Assembly: GCA_045592445.1 (NCBI GenBank)
Contig: JAZNUV010000002.1
Coordinates: 1-49,927, forward strand
DNA: 49,927 nucleotides
DNA from: JAQXGO01 sp045592445
GTDB lineage: Bacteria; Bacillota; Clostridia; UMGS1883; UMGS1540
Direction of reading: 5' to 3'
In this document: positions 9,440-17,399 of the stretch, piece after piece
How positions within the stretch are numbered: the stretch's first letter is position 1
How the letters are laid out: each line of letters starts with the position of its first letter
Program-made: the position numbers and the translations under genes
The notes under the pieces: model-generated
Seen by the model: only the letters and a program-made list of their open reading frames with translations
Told to the model about the DNA's origin: nothing
Database searches by the model: none

Positions 9440-9703
9440 TTATCTCTCCCGCAATTTCCGAGAGGCTATCGCATTGGCGCGTTTTTGTAATAACGACGCC
9501 GAAATACCTGAAATCAATATATTTTTATCTGTAATAATCATCGCGCGCGGCAAATCCCGCGCTGCATTGATTACCTTTTTTTCTTTTTCCGCTTTTTTCA
9601 TAAATTCTTGTGTTACACTGCCGCTCGCCGTATTTTCAAGGTCTAAGATTGCAAGAATATCTTTTACGAAAACAGCTTCGTGCCCGCCTATATGGATATA
9701 CAT
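9440..9703 (-). CDS. remB: Extracellular matrix regulator RemB (DUF370)
   Basis: An 87-residue protein of the DUF370 family with the typical start MYIHIGGHEAVFVKDILAILD. Its place between recF and gyrB is exactly that of remB (yaaB) in Bacillus, where RemA/RemB act on extracellular matrix gene expression; RemA is a DNA-binding regulator. The start codon lies inside the last codons of recF (16-base overlap), with the GGAGA ribosome site also inside recF, so its translation is probably coupled to recF. The very basic C-terminal tail (KRANAIASRKLRER) is consistent with nucleic acid contact. Confidence 0.92.
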   Translation of the reverse strand: MYIHIGGHEAVFVKDILAILDLENTASGSVTQEFMKKAEKEKKVINAARDLPRAMIITDKNILISGISASLLQKRANAIASRKLRER

Positions 9704-10770
9704 ATTTCTCCGTCTCCCACCTCAAAAAACGTCGTTGTGCTGCGCACTGGGATTTTATCCGTCCCCGTAATCATGGTCTGCCGCCCATACATATTTTCAA
9801 TTAAAAAGGCACGGCGGTTTTTATCCAGCTCGCCAAACACATCATCTAAAAGCAGAACCGGCGATTCGCCCGTTTCCTTTTCCAAAAGTGCGGCTTGCGC
9901 AACCTTCAATACAACTGCCACTGTTCTTTGCTGCCCCTGCGATGCATAGTCACGCGCGGGGCGGTCATTTATCAAAAACTGCATTTCATCTCTGTGCGGA
10001 CCTGCCAGGGAAAGACCCATTGCAATTTCCGCTTCCCGCCGTTTTTCAAGCGTTTCCAAAATTGCCCTCTCCTGCAATCTGACATCCCCTTTTGCGGGAA
10101 TGGACGGCGCATAACGGACAGAAAGCGTCTCTCCTTTTGCAATTTCCGCATGATATTTTTTACAAAGCGGGGCAAGCACATTGAAATAGAGCCTTCTGTA
10201 TTCCATAATTTCCGCACCCCTTGCGGCAAGCTGCTCATTCCAAACGGATAAATCCGCTGCACTCGGTGCTTTTTTAAGGAGTGCGTTTTTTTGTTTTAAA
10301 ATACGGGAATATTCATGTAAAGCACTATAATATGCGGGTTTTCTTGCACTGATTGCACTATCGAGAAATCTTCTTCTGCCCTCGGGCGCACCGCTTATCA
10401 GGTGCATCTCATCGGGGCTGAAAACCACAATCGGAAATTCCCCTAAAAGTTCGCTTGTTTTGGATAGCATGGCGCCGTTTAAGAGAATTTTCTTCTTTTT
10501 ACTGCCATAAATGCGGATTTCACTGGTCATCCGGCGTTTATGTGCGGTAATTTTTGCGCCGACTCTGGTTTCATCCGCACCGAATTTTATCATCTCCGTA
10601 TCCCGCGTGGTACGAAAGCTTTTTGCAGCGGTAAAAAGGTACACCGCCTCCAATAAATTCGTTTTTCCCTGCGCATTTTTCCCGTAAATATAATTGACAC
10701 CTGCTGCAGGTTTAAAACTGAGTGCGTCGTAATTTCTGAAGTTTTGCAGTCTTACTTCATGTATAATCAT
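9688..10770 (-). CDS. recF: DNA replication/repair protein RecF
   Basis: A 360-residue SMC-like ATPase. The N-terminus reads LQNFRNYDALSF followed by the Walker A motif GKNAQGKTN (residues 30-38); the signature and Walker B region is LLLDDVFGELDKNRR near residue 310. RecF helps load RecA at gaps through RecO and RecR. The start overlaps the end of yaaA by 4 bases (ATGA) and the end overlaps remB, a tightly packed conserved order. Confidence 0.96.
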   Translation of the reverse strand: MIIHEVRLQNFRNYDALSFKPAAGVNYIYGKNAQGKTNLLEAVYLFTAAKSFRTTRDTEMIKFGADETRVGAKITAHKRRMTSEIRIYGSKKKKILLNGAMLSKTSELLGEFPIVVFSPDEMHLISGAPEGRRRFLDSAISARKPAYYSALHEYSRILKQKNALLKKAPSAADLSVWNEQLAARGAEIMEYRRLYFNVLAPLCKKYHAEIAKGETLSVRYAPSIPAKGDVRLQERAILETLEKRREAEIAMGLSLAGPHRDEMQFLINDRPARDYASQGQQRTVAVVLKVAQAALLEKETGESPVLLLDDVFGELDKNRRAFLIENMYGRQTMITGTDKIPVRSTTTFFEVGDGEICISI

Positions 10771-10994
10771 GCTTCTCTCTCTTCGGAAGATAAAATTAAA
10801 ATTGCAGTCTCATCCAATTGCACCACTTCGCCGCCGCGCAGCTTTCTGCCGCGACGAAATTCCGCCTCTCCGTTTACAAAGACGGCACCGTCCAAAATAC
10901 AGTCCTTCGCCTCAGCGCCCGACATGCCGAAAACGGATTTCAGTGCCTGGTCAAGCTTTATATATTCGCCTCTAACATACAGTTTTTCTTCCAT
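10767..10994 (-). CDS. yaaA: S4-domain RNA-binding protein YaaA
   Basis: A 75-residue S4-domain protein (YIKLDQALKSVFGMSGAEAK...GAVFVNGEAEFRRGRKLRGGEVV). The YaaA family lies between dnaN and recF in Bacillota, as here; in Bacillus it has been linked to ribosome assembly (the symbol rlbA has been used). It starts two bases after the dnaN stop and overlaps recF by 4 bases. Size and position match the family exactly. Confidence 0.93.
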   Translation of the reverse strand: MEEKLYVRGEYIKLDQALKSVFGMSGAEAKDCILDGAVFVNGEAEFRRGRKLRGGEVVQLDETAILILSSEEREA

Positions 10995-10996
10995 TT

Positions 10997-12109
10997 TTAC
11001 GCCTCACTAATCCGAACGGGCAGTACCATAAAGAGAAAGTTATCCCCCTTTGCAGGGCGAATGATACAAGGGCTTTTGTTCGAATTAAATTCCATAATAA
11101 TATCTTCACATTCGCAGTTTGCAAGCGCGTCATGCAAATACCGCTGGTTAAAGCCGATTCTTAATGATTCGGTTGTTTCTGCAATTTCGATTACGTCATG
11201 CGCTTTTCCGACGGCGGTTACACAGTCTATCGAAAGCGTATTTTCGGAAACGGTGATGATGACAGGGTTTCTGTATACATCCAGCGCAACAATCGGGTCT
11301 GCACGACCGACAGAGGACAAAATATCCTCCACCTTCAAACGAAGGCTTAACGTATGGTCTTTCGGCAAAATGCCTTTATAGTTAAAGTATTCCCCCGCAA
11401 TCAGACGGGAAACCACTTTTTTGTTATCAAACGAGAATAAAAGATGCTTGTCCGTAAGGCGCAGCGATACGGGGGTATCTTCCTCAGGCAAAATGCGGCA
11501 AAGCTCGGAAAGTGCTTTTGCGGGCACAATAAATCCATAGCCGTCATCCTCTGTTTTGATATTTTCTTTTCGGATTGCCATGCGGAACCCATCCAGCGCA
11601 ACAATACTGAAAACGCCATCCTCTATTTCAAAGAGTGCGCCTGTTAACATGGGTTTTTCATGCTTTACGGCAGCTGCAAAAATAGTCTGCCTTAGCATGG
11701 AACGCAAAAGGTCTGCCGAAATGGTTAAAACTGCATCGGTTTCTACAAAAGGCAGTTCAGGGAAGCTTTCAGGGTCAAGGCCCAATATATTATAAACCGC
11801 TTTTCCGCTTTGAATGGTAGTTTGATAGTTTTCCTTTACATGAATATCAATGGTGCCGGAAGGTAATTTTCTGATAATTTCAAAGAAAACACGGGCATCT
11901 CCCGTTACAAAAGCACCATCTTCCCGAATTTTCGCGGGGATGCGGCATTCAATACCAAGTTCCATATTATTTGCAGTTATAATGAGAGAATCTTCATCAG
12001 TACTAATTAAAAGTCCTTCTAAGATAGGAAGGTTACTTTTATTGGAGGCCGCTTTCATAACGGTGGAAACGGCATCTGAAAGCGTTTGTTTTTCGCAGGA
12101 GAAAATCAT
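10997..12109 (-). CDS. dnaN: DNA polymerase III sliding clamp (beta subunit)
   Basis: A 370-residue beta clamp. The N-terminus MIFSCEKQTLSDAVSTVMKA, the segment PILEGLLIS and the C-terminus ending in MVLPVRI are typical of DnaN; the last residues contribute to the clamp partner-binding pocket. The protein is expected to form a dimeric ring around DNA and to tether the replicative polymerase. It follows dnaA with a 131-base gap that holds origin elements rather than a gene. The ribosome site is AAAGGATGAGTAC before the ATG. Confidence 0.97.
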   Translation of the reverse strand: MIFSCEKQTLSDAVSTVMKAASNKSNLPILEGLLISTDEDSLIITANNMELGIECRIPAKIREDGAFVTGDARVFFEIIRKLPSGTIDIHVKENYQTTIQSGKAVYNILGLDPESFPELPFVETDAVLTISADLLRSMLRQTIFAAAVKHEKPMLTGALFEIEDGVFSIVALDGFRMAIRKENIKTEDDGYGFIVPAKALSELCRILPEEDTPVSLRLTDKHLLFSFDNKKVVSRLIAGEYFNYKGILPKDHTLSLRLKVEDILSSVGRADPIVALDVYRNPVIITVSENTLSIDCVTAVGKAHDVIEIAETTESLRIGFNQRYLHDALANCECEDIIMEFNSNKSPCIIRPAKGDNFLFMVLPVRISEA

Positions 12110-12141
12110 GTGTACTCATCCTTTCGTATGCGGGAAACCGC

Positions 12142-12240
12142 TTATAAATATAAATATATATAGTTTTTACAGTAGAAACGGTGGAAACTGTGAAAAACTT
12201 GAAGAATAGGCTTTAAAATGCGAAAAAAGCATGTGGAAAA
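12142..12240. other. Origin part 2: AT-rich unwinding element with tandem DnaA-box-like 9-mers (dnaA-dnaN gap)
   Basis: The gap between dnaA and dnaN has an almost pure A/T block at 12142-12169, then three contiguous 9-mers at 12171-12197 (AGTAGAAAC, GGTGGAAAC, TGTGAAAAA) that match the reversed DnaA box TGTGGAAAA at 6, 7 and 8 of 9 positions. A clean TGTGGAAAA stands at 12232-12240, next to the dnaA stop. In Bacillus subtilis the unwinding site lies in this same gap with boxes beside it, so this is probably where strands first open. The location is inferred, not shown. Confidence 0.6.
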
Positions 12241-13551
12241 TTATCCCGCAATATCACGGCGCAATGTGGAAATATCCATATGAAAGCCTTCATCCTCTTG
12301 AATTAAATTTTCAACTTTTTTAATGCCGTGCATAATGGTTGTATGGTCTTTATCTAAAAATCTTGCAATCTTTAAAGTGGAAAGACCTAAAAGCTCGCGA
12401 ATCAGATACATCGCAACCTGGCGCGGCAGGGACACTGTTTTTGTGCGCTTATTCCCCATAATTTCATGTTTGCCGATTTGATAGAATTTAGCACAGGCTT
12501 CTACAATGGAATCCTCCGTTACTTCAGGGGCGGAAGAAACATTATAGCTTTTAATTGCATCCAGCGCAACGGACGGCGTAATTTCTTTATTGATAAGACC
12601 GCGATATGCCACCACCCGATTAAAAACGCCTTCCAGCTCACGGATATTAGACGTAATTTTTTCTGCAATCAGCGTTAAAATTTCATCACTGACCTCGATG
12701 CCTTCATTTTGCGCTTTTTTCTGCAAAATCGCAACACGCGTCTCATAGTCGGGCGAATACAAATCGCCGATTACGCCCCATTCAAAGCGGGAACGAAGGC
12801 GTTCCTCCAGGGTTTTGATTTCCTTGGGCGGACGGTCACTTGTAATAATAATCTGTTTATTCGCGTCATAAAGCGTGTTAAAGGTGTGGAAAAATTCCTC
12901 TTCTGTAACCTTTTTGCCTGCGATAAACTGAATATCGTCAATCATAAGCACGTCAATCGAGCGGTATTTCTTTCGAAATTCCTCGTTTTTAGAGTCTTTA
13001 ATGGAATTGATCAGTTCCGTCGTAAAGGTTTCTGCCGAAATATACATAACCTTGCGGTCAGGATTATTTTCAATAATAAAGTTGCCGATAGCATGTAAAA
13101 GGTGGGTTTTGCCAAGCCCCACTCCGCCGTATAAAAACAAAGGATTATAGGCAAGTGCGGGTGCTTCTGCGACCGCGAGAGATGCGGCGTGTGCAAAGCG
13201 GTTTGAGTTACCGACAACAAAGGTATCAAAGGTGTATTTGGGGTTTAGCGGCATGCCTAAATTTTTTGAGACAGGGGTTTCTGTTTTTTTCGGGGTTTCC
13301 TCCTCCCCGATATGTACAACTAAAGAGCAACGAATGTCAGCCGCTTCAAGCACTGCGTTTTGAATCAGGGATTTAAAGCGACGTTCCAGCATAGTTTTGC
13401 AGATTTCGTTCGGAACGCGTACATGGAGAAATCCGTTTTCTAAAGAGGCAGGCTCAGTAGGTAAAATCCAGGTTTTGTAGGTGACAGGATTAAGCTCATC
13501 CTCAATAAAGGGGAGCGCACTCTGCCAAATATTCAAAACTTCGCCGTTCAT
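12241..13551 (-). CDS. dnaA: Chromosomal replication initiator DnaA
   Basis: A 436-residue initiator. Domain I occupies the first 80 residues (IWQSALPFIEDELNPVTYKTWI), followed by a short linker rather than a long domain II. The AAA+ domain has Walker A GGVGLGKT (142-149) and Walker B VLMIDDIQF, and the C-terminal DNA-binding domain has the signature DHTTIMHG. DnaA binds 9-mer boxes and opens the origin. The ATG is preceded by AAAGGAC. A TTGCAA-17-TATAAT promoter at 13746-13774 would give a long leader running through the DnaA-box cluster, so DnaA probably represses its own gene. Confidence 0.98.
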   Translation of the reverse strand: MNGEVLNIWQSALPFIEDELNPVTYKTWILPTEPASLENGFLHVRVPNEICKTMLERRFKSLIQNAVLEAADIRCSLVVHIGEEETPKKTETPVSKNLGMPLNPKYTFDTFVVGNSNRFAHAASLAVAEAPALAYNPLFLYGGVGLGKTHLLHAIGNFIIENNPDRKVMYISAETFTTELINSIKDSKNEEFRKKYRSIDVLMIDDIQFIAGKKVTEEEFFHTFNTLYDANKQIIITSDRPPKEIKTLEERLRSRFEWGVIGDLYSPDYETRVAILQKKAQNEGIEVSDEILTLIAEKITSNIRELEGVFNRVVAYRGLINKEITPSVALDAIKSYNVSSAPEVTEDSIVEACAKFYQIGKHEIMGNKRTKTVSLPRQVAMYLIRELLGLSTLKIARFLDKDHTTIMHGIKKVENLIQEDEGFHMDISTLRRDIAG

Positions 13552-13596
13552 ATGTAAAAAAGTCCTTTCTATTTTTAAAAAAAATCAATATTTTCC

Positions 13597-13713
13597 CGTG
13601 GAAAACCACATGGGGAAAACTGTGGATAAGTCGCATCTATATGAATAAATCACGGGTTATCCTGTGGATAACACTGTGGAAAAGTGTAAAACTTAAAAAT
13701 TTATTGTGGAAAA
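13597..13713. other. oriC: Origin part 1: DnaA-box cluster upstream of dnaA (oriC)
   Basis: Perfect reversed DnaA boxes TGTGGATAA occur at 13621-13629 and 13663-13671. TGTGGAAAA boxes occur at 13675-13683 and 13705-13713, a CGTGGAAAA at 13597-13605, and a forward-type TTATCCTGT at 13657-13665 that overlaps the second perfect box as part of a palindrome. The intergenic stretch 13552-13948 contains no gene. The boxes lie in the predicted dnaA leader. Strand polarity of genes also flips here, minus to the left and plus to the right, as expected at an origin. Confidence 0.88.
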
Positions 13714-13745
13714 CTAATCATTTTTAAAATTTTAACTACCCTCAT

Positions 13746-13774
13746 ATTATACCAAAAATCAGGAAATATTGCAA
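13746..13774 (-). promoter_or_regulatory. Predicted dnaA promoter
   Basis: On the minus strand a -35 TTGCAA (13769-13774) and a perfect -10 TATAAT (13746-13751) are separated by 17 bases. Transcription would start near 13738 and cross the DnaA-box cluster before the dnaA start, which suits autoregulation by DnaA. Confidence 0.7.
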
Positions 13775-13851
13775 CACAAAAATAAAAAAAAGGCAGAAAA
13801 ATTTCATGGTATTTTTGGGCACAAAGAAAGGCAAAAAAAGAGCAGATAGAA

Positions 13852-13867
13852 TGTTTCACGTGAAACA
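13852..13867. other. parS: parS site 1 (ParB-binding palindrome)
   Basis: A perfect 16-base palindrome TGTTTCACGTGAAACA, identical to the parS consensus of Bacillota. It is the nucleation site for ParB (encoded at 14727) and lies about 140 bases from the DnaA-box cluster. Confidence 0.97.
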
Positions 13868-13889
13868 ATTTAAAAAATTTTCAGAAAAG

Positions 13890-13905
13890 TGTTTCACGTG
13901 AAACA
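13890..13905. other. parS: parS site 2, overlapping the parA promoter
   Basis: A second perfect TGTTTCACGTGAAACA, 38 bases centre to centre from site 1. It ends 9 bases before the predicted -10 of parA, so ParB bound here would cover the -35 region of the parAB promoter. Confidence 0.97.
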
Positions 13906-13911
13906 TTTTTG

Positions 13912-13920
13912 TGATATACT
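13912..13920 (+). promoter_or_regulatory. Predicted parAB promoter (extended -10)
   Basis: TGATATACT is an extended -10 (TGn plus TATACT). The matching -35 position (13892-13897, TTTCAC) is poor and falls inside parS site 2. The parA ATG with its AAAGGAG ribosome site is 29 bases downstream. Confidence 0.6.
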
Positions 13921-13948
13921 GTATAAAAACAAAAGAAAGGAGATTGCT

Positions 13949-14725
13949 ATGGCAAAGATAATAGCCGTTGCAAATCAGAAAGGCGGCGTCGGAAAAACGA
14001 CGACTTCTGTGAATTTGGCAGCTTGTCTTGCAAAAGCAGGAAAAAAAGTTCTCTTGATTGATATGGACCCGCAGGGGAATGCAACCAGCGGCCTCGGTGT
14101 AGACAATCGCAGTGTTGAAAAGAGCATTTATGATGTTTTAATCGGGGAAATGAATATAGAAGAAGTTATTCTGAAAACGGATTATCAAAGGCTTTACATA
14201 TGCCCGTCAAGCATCGCGCTTTCAGGTGCGGAAATTGAACTTGTCAACATCATGGCAAGGGAGTATAGACTAAGAGAGGCACTTTCGGAAAAGAAAAAGG
14301 ATTTCGATTATATTTTACTTGACTGTCCTCCATCCTTAGGGCTTGTAACGCTTAATGCCTTAACGGCGGCAAATTCCGTTTTAATGCCCATTCAATGTGA
14401 ATATTACGCGCTGGAAGGGCTGAGTCAGCTTACCGCGACCATACGGCGGGTGAAAAAGCTTTTAAATCCGAATATTGAAATAGAAGGCGTTTTAATGACC
14501 ATGTTCAGCGCACGCACAAACCTTGCCATTCAGGTGGTGGACGAGGTGAAAAAGTTTTTCCCGCAGAAGGTCTACAAGACCATTATTCCGCGGAATGTGC
14601 GCCTTTCTGAGGCACCGGGCTTTGGACAACCTGTCATTGTGTACGACCCTTCGAGCCGCGGCGCTGAAAGCTATACAGAGCTTGCCGCCGAGGTGCTTAT
14701 GAATAATGAAGGAAAGGAAGAATAG
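13949..14725 (+). CDS. parA: Chromosome-partitioning ATPase ParA (Soj)
   Basis: A 258-residue ParA-type ATPase. The start MAKIIAVANQKGGVGKTTTS carries the deviant Walker A motif KGGVGKTT (residues 11-18); LLIDMDPQGNATSGLG and ILLDCPPSLGLVTLNAL supply the A' and B motifs. The ATG at 13949 is chosen because an AAAGGAG site stands before it; a longer in-frame start at 13889 would lie inside parS and has no ribosome site. ParA binds DNA when ATP-loaded and works with ParB on origin segregation, and in Bacillus also controls DnaA. parB follows one base after its stop. Confidence 0.96.
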   Translation: MAKIIAVANQKGGVGKTTTSVNLAACLAKAGKKVLLIDMDPQGNATSGLGVDNRSVEKSIYDVLIGEMNIEEVILKTDYQRLYICPSSIALSGAEIELVNIMAREYRLREALSEKKKDFDYILLDCPPSLGLVTLNALTAANSVLMPIQCEYYALEGLSQLTATIRRVKKLLNPNIEIEGVLMTMFSARTNLAIQVVDEVKKFFPQKVYKTIIPRNVRLSEAPGFGQPVIVYDPSSRGAESYTELAAEVLMNNEGKEE

Positions 14726-14726
14726 A

Positions 14727-15569
14727 ATGGTAAAAAGAGGGCTTGGGAAAGGGCTTGGTGCACTTTTTCCTGAAGAAGAAATTCTGCAGGCAGATTCGGA
14801 CAGAGTGGTTTCTCTTCGGATTACGGAGGTCGAACCGAACGCTGCACAACCGAGAAAACAATTTTTGCCCCAGCAGCTTGAGGAGCTTGCTGCATCGGTT
14901 GCGGAACACGGCATCATTCAGCCGATTGTAGTGCAAAAAAATGAAAATGGCTTTTATACCATTATTGCGGGGGAGCGCCGCTGGCGTGCCGCAAAAATGG
15001 CAAAACTTACCGAAATTCCTGCAATTATTCGCACGTATGATGCGCAAACGGCAAGCGAAATTGCGCTCATTGAAAACCTACAACGCGAGAATTTAAATCC
15101 GATGGAAGAAGCCGAAGGGTATCGGAATTTAATGGATACATACAATTTAACGCAAGAGGAAATCAGCGAAAAAATTGGCAAAAGCCGTTCAGCAGTTGCC
15201 AATGCACTGCGGCTTTTATCCTTAAAGGAATCCATACGCGCACTGGTCAGAGACGGAAAAATCTCGGCAGGACATGCCCGCGCACTTCTTTCCGTACCGA
15301 CGGAGGCACAGCGGATGGCGCTTGCGGAGCGCGTGATTGCGGAAGGGCTTTCTGTTCGTGCGCTGGAACAACTTTGTGCAACGGCAAAGAACACACCGCG
15401 CAAAAAACCGGTACGATATGAGGCGGAGCTGCGAGACCTCGAACAGTCTATGACGAAAAAAATCGGAGCACGTGTTCGCGTTGCGGGTGACAGTAAAAAA
15501 GGAAAAATTGAGATTGCATACAGCAGTAATGACGAATTAGAACGAATTATGGAATTTTTTGGAAAATAA
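14727..15569 (+). CDS. parB: Chromosome-partitioning protein ParB (Spo0J)
   Basis: A 280-residue ParB. The basic N-terminus MVKRGLGKGLGALFP is the usual ParA-stimulating peptide. The CTPase domain shows GERRWRAAK and ENLQRENLNPMEEA, the helix-turn-helix is ISEKIGKSRSAVANALRLL, and a C-terminal dimer domain follows. The ATG at 14727, with GGAAAGGAAG before it, is preferred over an in-frame ATG 21 bases upstream inside parA. Its binding sites, two parS, lie just upstream of parA. Confidence 0.95.
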   Translation: MVKRGLGKGLGALFPEEEILQADSDRVVSLRITEVEPNAAQPRKQFLPQQLEELAASVAEHGIIQPIVVQKNENGFYTIIAGERRWRAAKMAKLTEIPAIIRTYDAQTASEIALIENLQRENLNPMEEAEGYRNLMDTYNLTQEEISEKIGKSRSAVANALRLLSLKESIRALVRDGKISAGHARALLSVPTEAQRMALAERVIAEGLSVRALEQLCATAKNTPRKKPVRYEAELRDLEQSMTKKIGARVRVAGDSKKGKIEIAYSSNDELERIMEFFGK

Positions 15570-15686
15570 TTGACTTCCAAAATTGCGATTTAAGGTATGG
15601 AAAAGAGTTTCTAAATAAACTTATATTAAAAACGCCTAAAATTGAATACAGACGATTTTAGACGCATTTTAGAAAGAGAAGGAAAA

Positions 15687-16115
15687 ATGAACATGAAAAA
15701 AACAAAGTTTTTTTGGATTTATACCATTATCTTGTTCACTGTGGCATTGGTTCTGATTTTACTGAGTCTTGCCATGACGGATTACAAAAAAGCAAACGAA
15801 AATTATGAAAGCCGTGTGCAAACGATGCAAGCCGAAACAGAGGCGCTGTATAAAACAAAGGAAGAACAAGCGGCAACGATTGCAGCACTTGAGGAAAAGA
15901 ATCGCCAGCTTACGGAGAATGTGGAGAAAAATACCGCATCGATGGAAGCGTATGCAACGGCAGTAGAAAAAATTTATGAGGCAGACACCCTTTACAGTCA
16001 GGGTGAATATAGGAAGGCAAAAGAAGTGATTGAAAGCGTTGACAGAGAAATGCTGAAGGAAAGAATTGCAACGCGCTATGACTATGTAAAAGGAAAAATC
16101 GAAGCAAAGCTATAA
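15687..16115 (+). CDS. Small single-pass membrane coiled-coil protein, function unknown
   Basis: A 142-residue protein. Residues 8-30 form one membrane helix (FFWIYTIILFTVALVLILLSLAM), followed by about 70 residues rich in Glu, Lys and Gln with heptad-like spacing (coiled coil), then a short segment resembling a single TPR-like helix pair (ADTLYSQGEYRKAKEVIESV). The tail would face outside if the N-terminus is cytoplasmic. It sits between parB and serS, where many Clostridia carry a DUF4446 gene; this protein has a similar membrane-plus-coil layout but I cannot claim homology. The start with GAAGGA before the ATG is preferred over an upstream in-frame ATG. The 117-base gap after parB holds a small inverted repeat (CTAAAAT/ATTTTAG). 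Confidence 0.75.
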   Translation: MNMKKTKFFWIYTIILFTVALVLILLSLAMTDYKKANENYESRVQTMQAETEALYKTKEEQAATIAALEEKNRQLTENVEKNTASMEAYATAVEKIYEADTLYSQGEYRKAKEVIESVDREMLKERIATRYDYVKGKIEAKL

Positions 16116-16130
16116 AAGGAGATACAGAAC

Positions 16131-17399
16131 ATGTTAGACATTAAGAAAATCAGGACAGAGACGGAAGCGGTGAAGGCTGCCCTTGCCCGCAGAAAAGAAA
16201 ATGTAGACATTGATGCAGTTTTAGAAGCGGACGAAAAACGCCGCGCATGCCTTTACGAGGTAGAGGCACTAAAGGCAAAGCAAAACGAGGTATCGAAAAA
16301 AATTCCGCAGATGAAAAAAGCGGGCGAGGATACAACGGAAATTTTTGCCCAGATGCGCAAGCTTTCCGAACGGATTAAGGCGCTTGACGGCGAAACACGC
16401 GAGGTTGAGGAAACCTTAAAAACAATGCTTTTATCCATTCCGAATTTACCGAATCCGACAGTGCCAGACGGTGAAACGGATGAGGACAATGTGGAAATCC
16501 GCCGCTTTGGCGAACCGACGGTGTTCCCCTTCGAGCCAAAACCGCATTGGGATTTGGGAGAAAATCTGGGCATTTTGGACTTTACGAGTGCCGCAAAAAT
16601 CACGGGTGCACGCTTTACCGTGTATCGCGGGCTCGGAGCAAGACTGGAGCGCGCCATCATCAGCTATTTTCTGGATAAGCATACCTGTGAAAACGGCTAT
16701 ACGGAAATTCTGCCGCCGTATATGGTGCATAGAAACAGTATGGTCGGCACGGGACAGCTCCCGAAATTCGAAGAGGATGCCTTCAAGGTAACGGATACGG
16801 ATTATTTTCTGATTCCGACTGCAGAGGTACCCGTTACAAACCTATATCGTGACATGATTTTAAATGGTGATGATTTGCCAATCTGCCATGCTGCATATTC
16901 TGCATGCTTTCGGGCAGAGGCGGGCAGTGCGGGGCGCGACACGCGCGGCCTTATTCGACAGCACCAGTTTAATAAGGTAGAGCTTGTAAAGTTTACAAAG
17001 CCCGAGGACTCTTATGCGGAGCTCGAAAAGCTGACATGTGACGCGGAAAGTGTATTAAAAGGGCTGGGTCTCCCCTATCGTGTTGTAAAAATCTGCGTAG
17101 GCGATTTAGGCTTTACGGCGGCACTGAAATACGATATTGAGGTTTGGATGCCGAGCTATGGGCGGTATGTAGAAATCTCCTCCTGCAGTAATTTTGAGGA
17201 CTTTCAGGCACGGCGCGCGTCCATCCGCTACCGCGATGCGGAAGGCAAAACGCAGCTTGTGCACACCTTAAACGGGTCGGGCGTTGCCGTCGGCAGAACG
17301 GTTGCGGCGGTGCTTGAGAACTTCCAGCAGTCGGACGGCAGTGTTCTCATTCCCGAAGTGCTTCGCCCCTATATGGGAACGGATAAGATTGAGAAATGA
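16131..17399 (+). CDS. serS: Seryl-tRNA synthetase
   Basis: A 422-residue class II synthetase. The N-terminal 110 residues form the long antiparallel coiled-coil arm that holds tRNA-Ser. The catalytic core has motif 2 (FRAEAGSAGRDTRGLIRQHQF) and motif 3 (NGSGVAVGRTVAAVLEN), plus PTAEVPVTN for serine recognition. It charges tRNA-Ser and tRNA-Sec where present. A GGAG site precedes the ATG and the stop overlaps the next start by 4 bases (ATGA), so the CapA-like gene is translationally coupled to an essential gene. Confidence 0.97.
   Translation: MLDIKKIRTETEAVKAALARRKENVDIDAVLEADEKRRACLYEVEALKAKQNEVSKKIPQMKKAGEDTTEIFAQMRKLSERIKALDGETREVEETLKTMLLSIPNLPNPTVPDGETDEDNVEIRRFGEPTVFPFEPKPHWDLGENLGILDFTSAAKITGARFTVYRGLGARLERAIISYFLDKHTCENGYTEILPPYMVHRNSMVGTGQLPKFEEDAFKVTDTDYFLIPTAEVPVTNLYRDMILNGDDLPICHAAYSACFRAEAGSAGRDTRGLIRQHQFNKVELVKFTKPEDSYAELEKLTCDAESVLKGLGLPYRVVKICVGDLGFTAALKYDIEVWMPSYGRYVEISSCSNFEDFQARRASIRYRDAEGKTQLVHTLNGSGVAVGRTVAAVLENFQQSDGSVLIPEVLRPYMGTDKIEK

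Noticed and set aside
13889..13948. Longer N-terminus of ParA beginning at 13889
   Set aside because: It reads through parS site 2 and the promoter, has no ribosome site, and ParA proteins begin at the MAKIIAV position.
15570..15601. TTGACT after parB as a promoter for the coiled-coil gene and serS
   Set aside because: No acceptable -10 at 16-18 bases; the nearest T-A-rich hexamers give spacings of 15 or 20.
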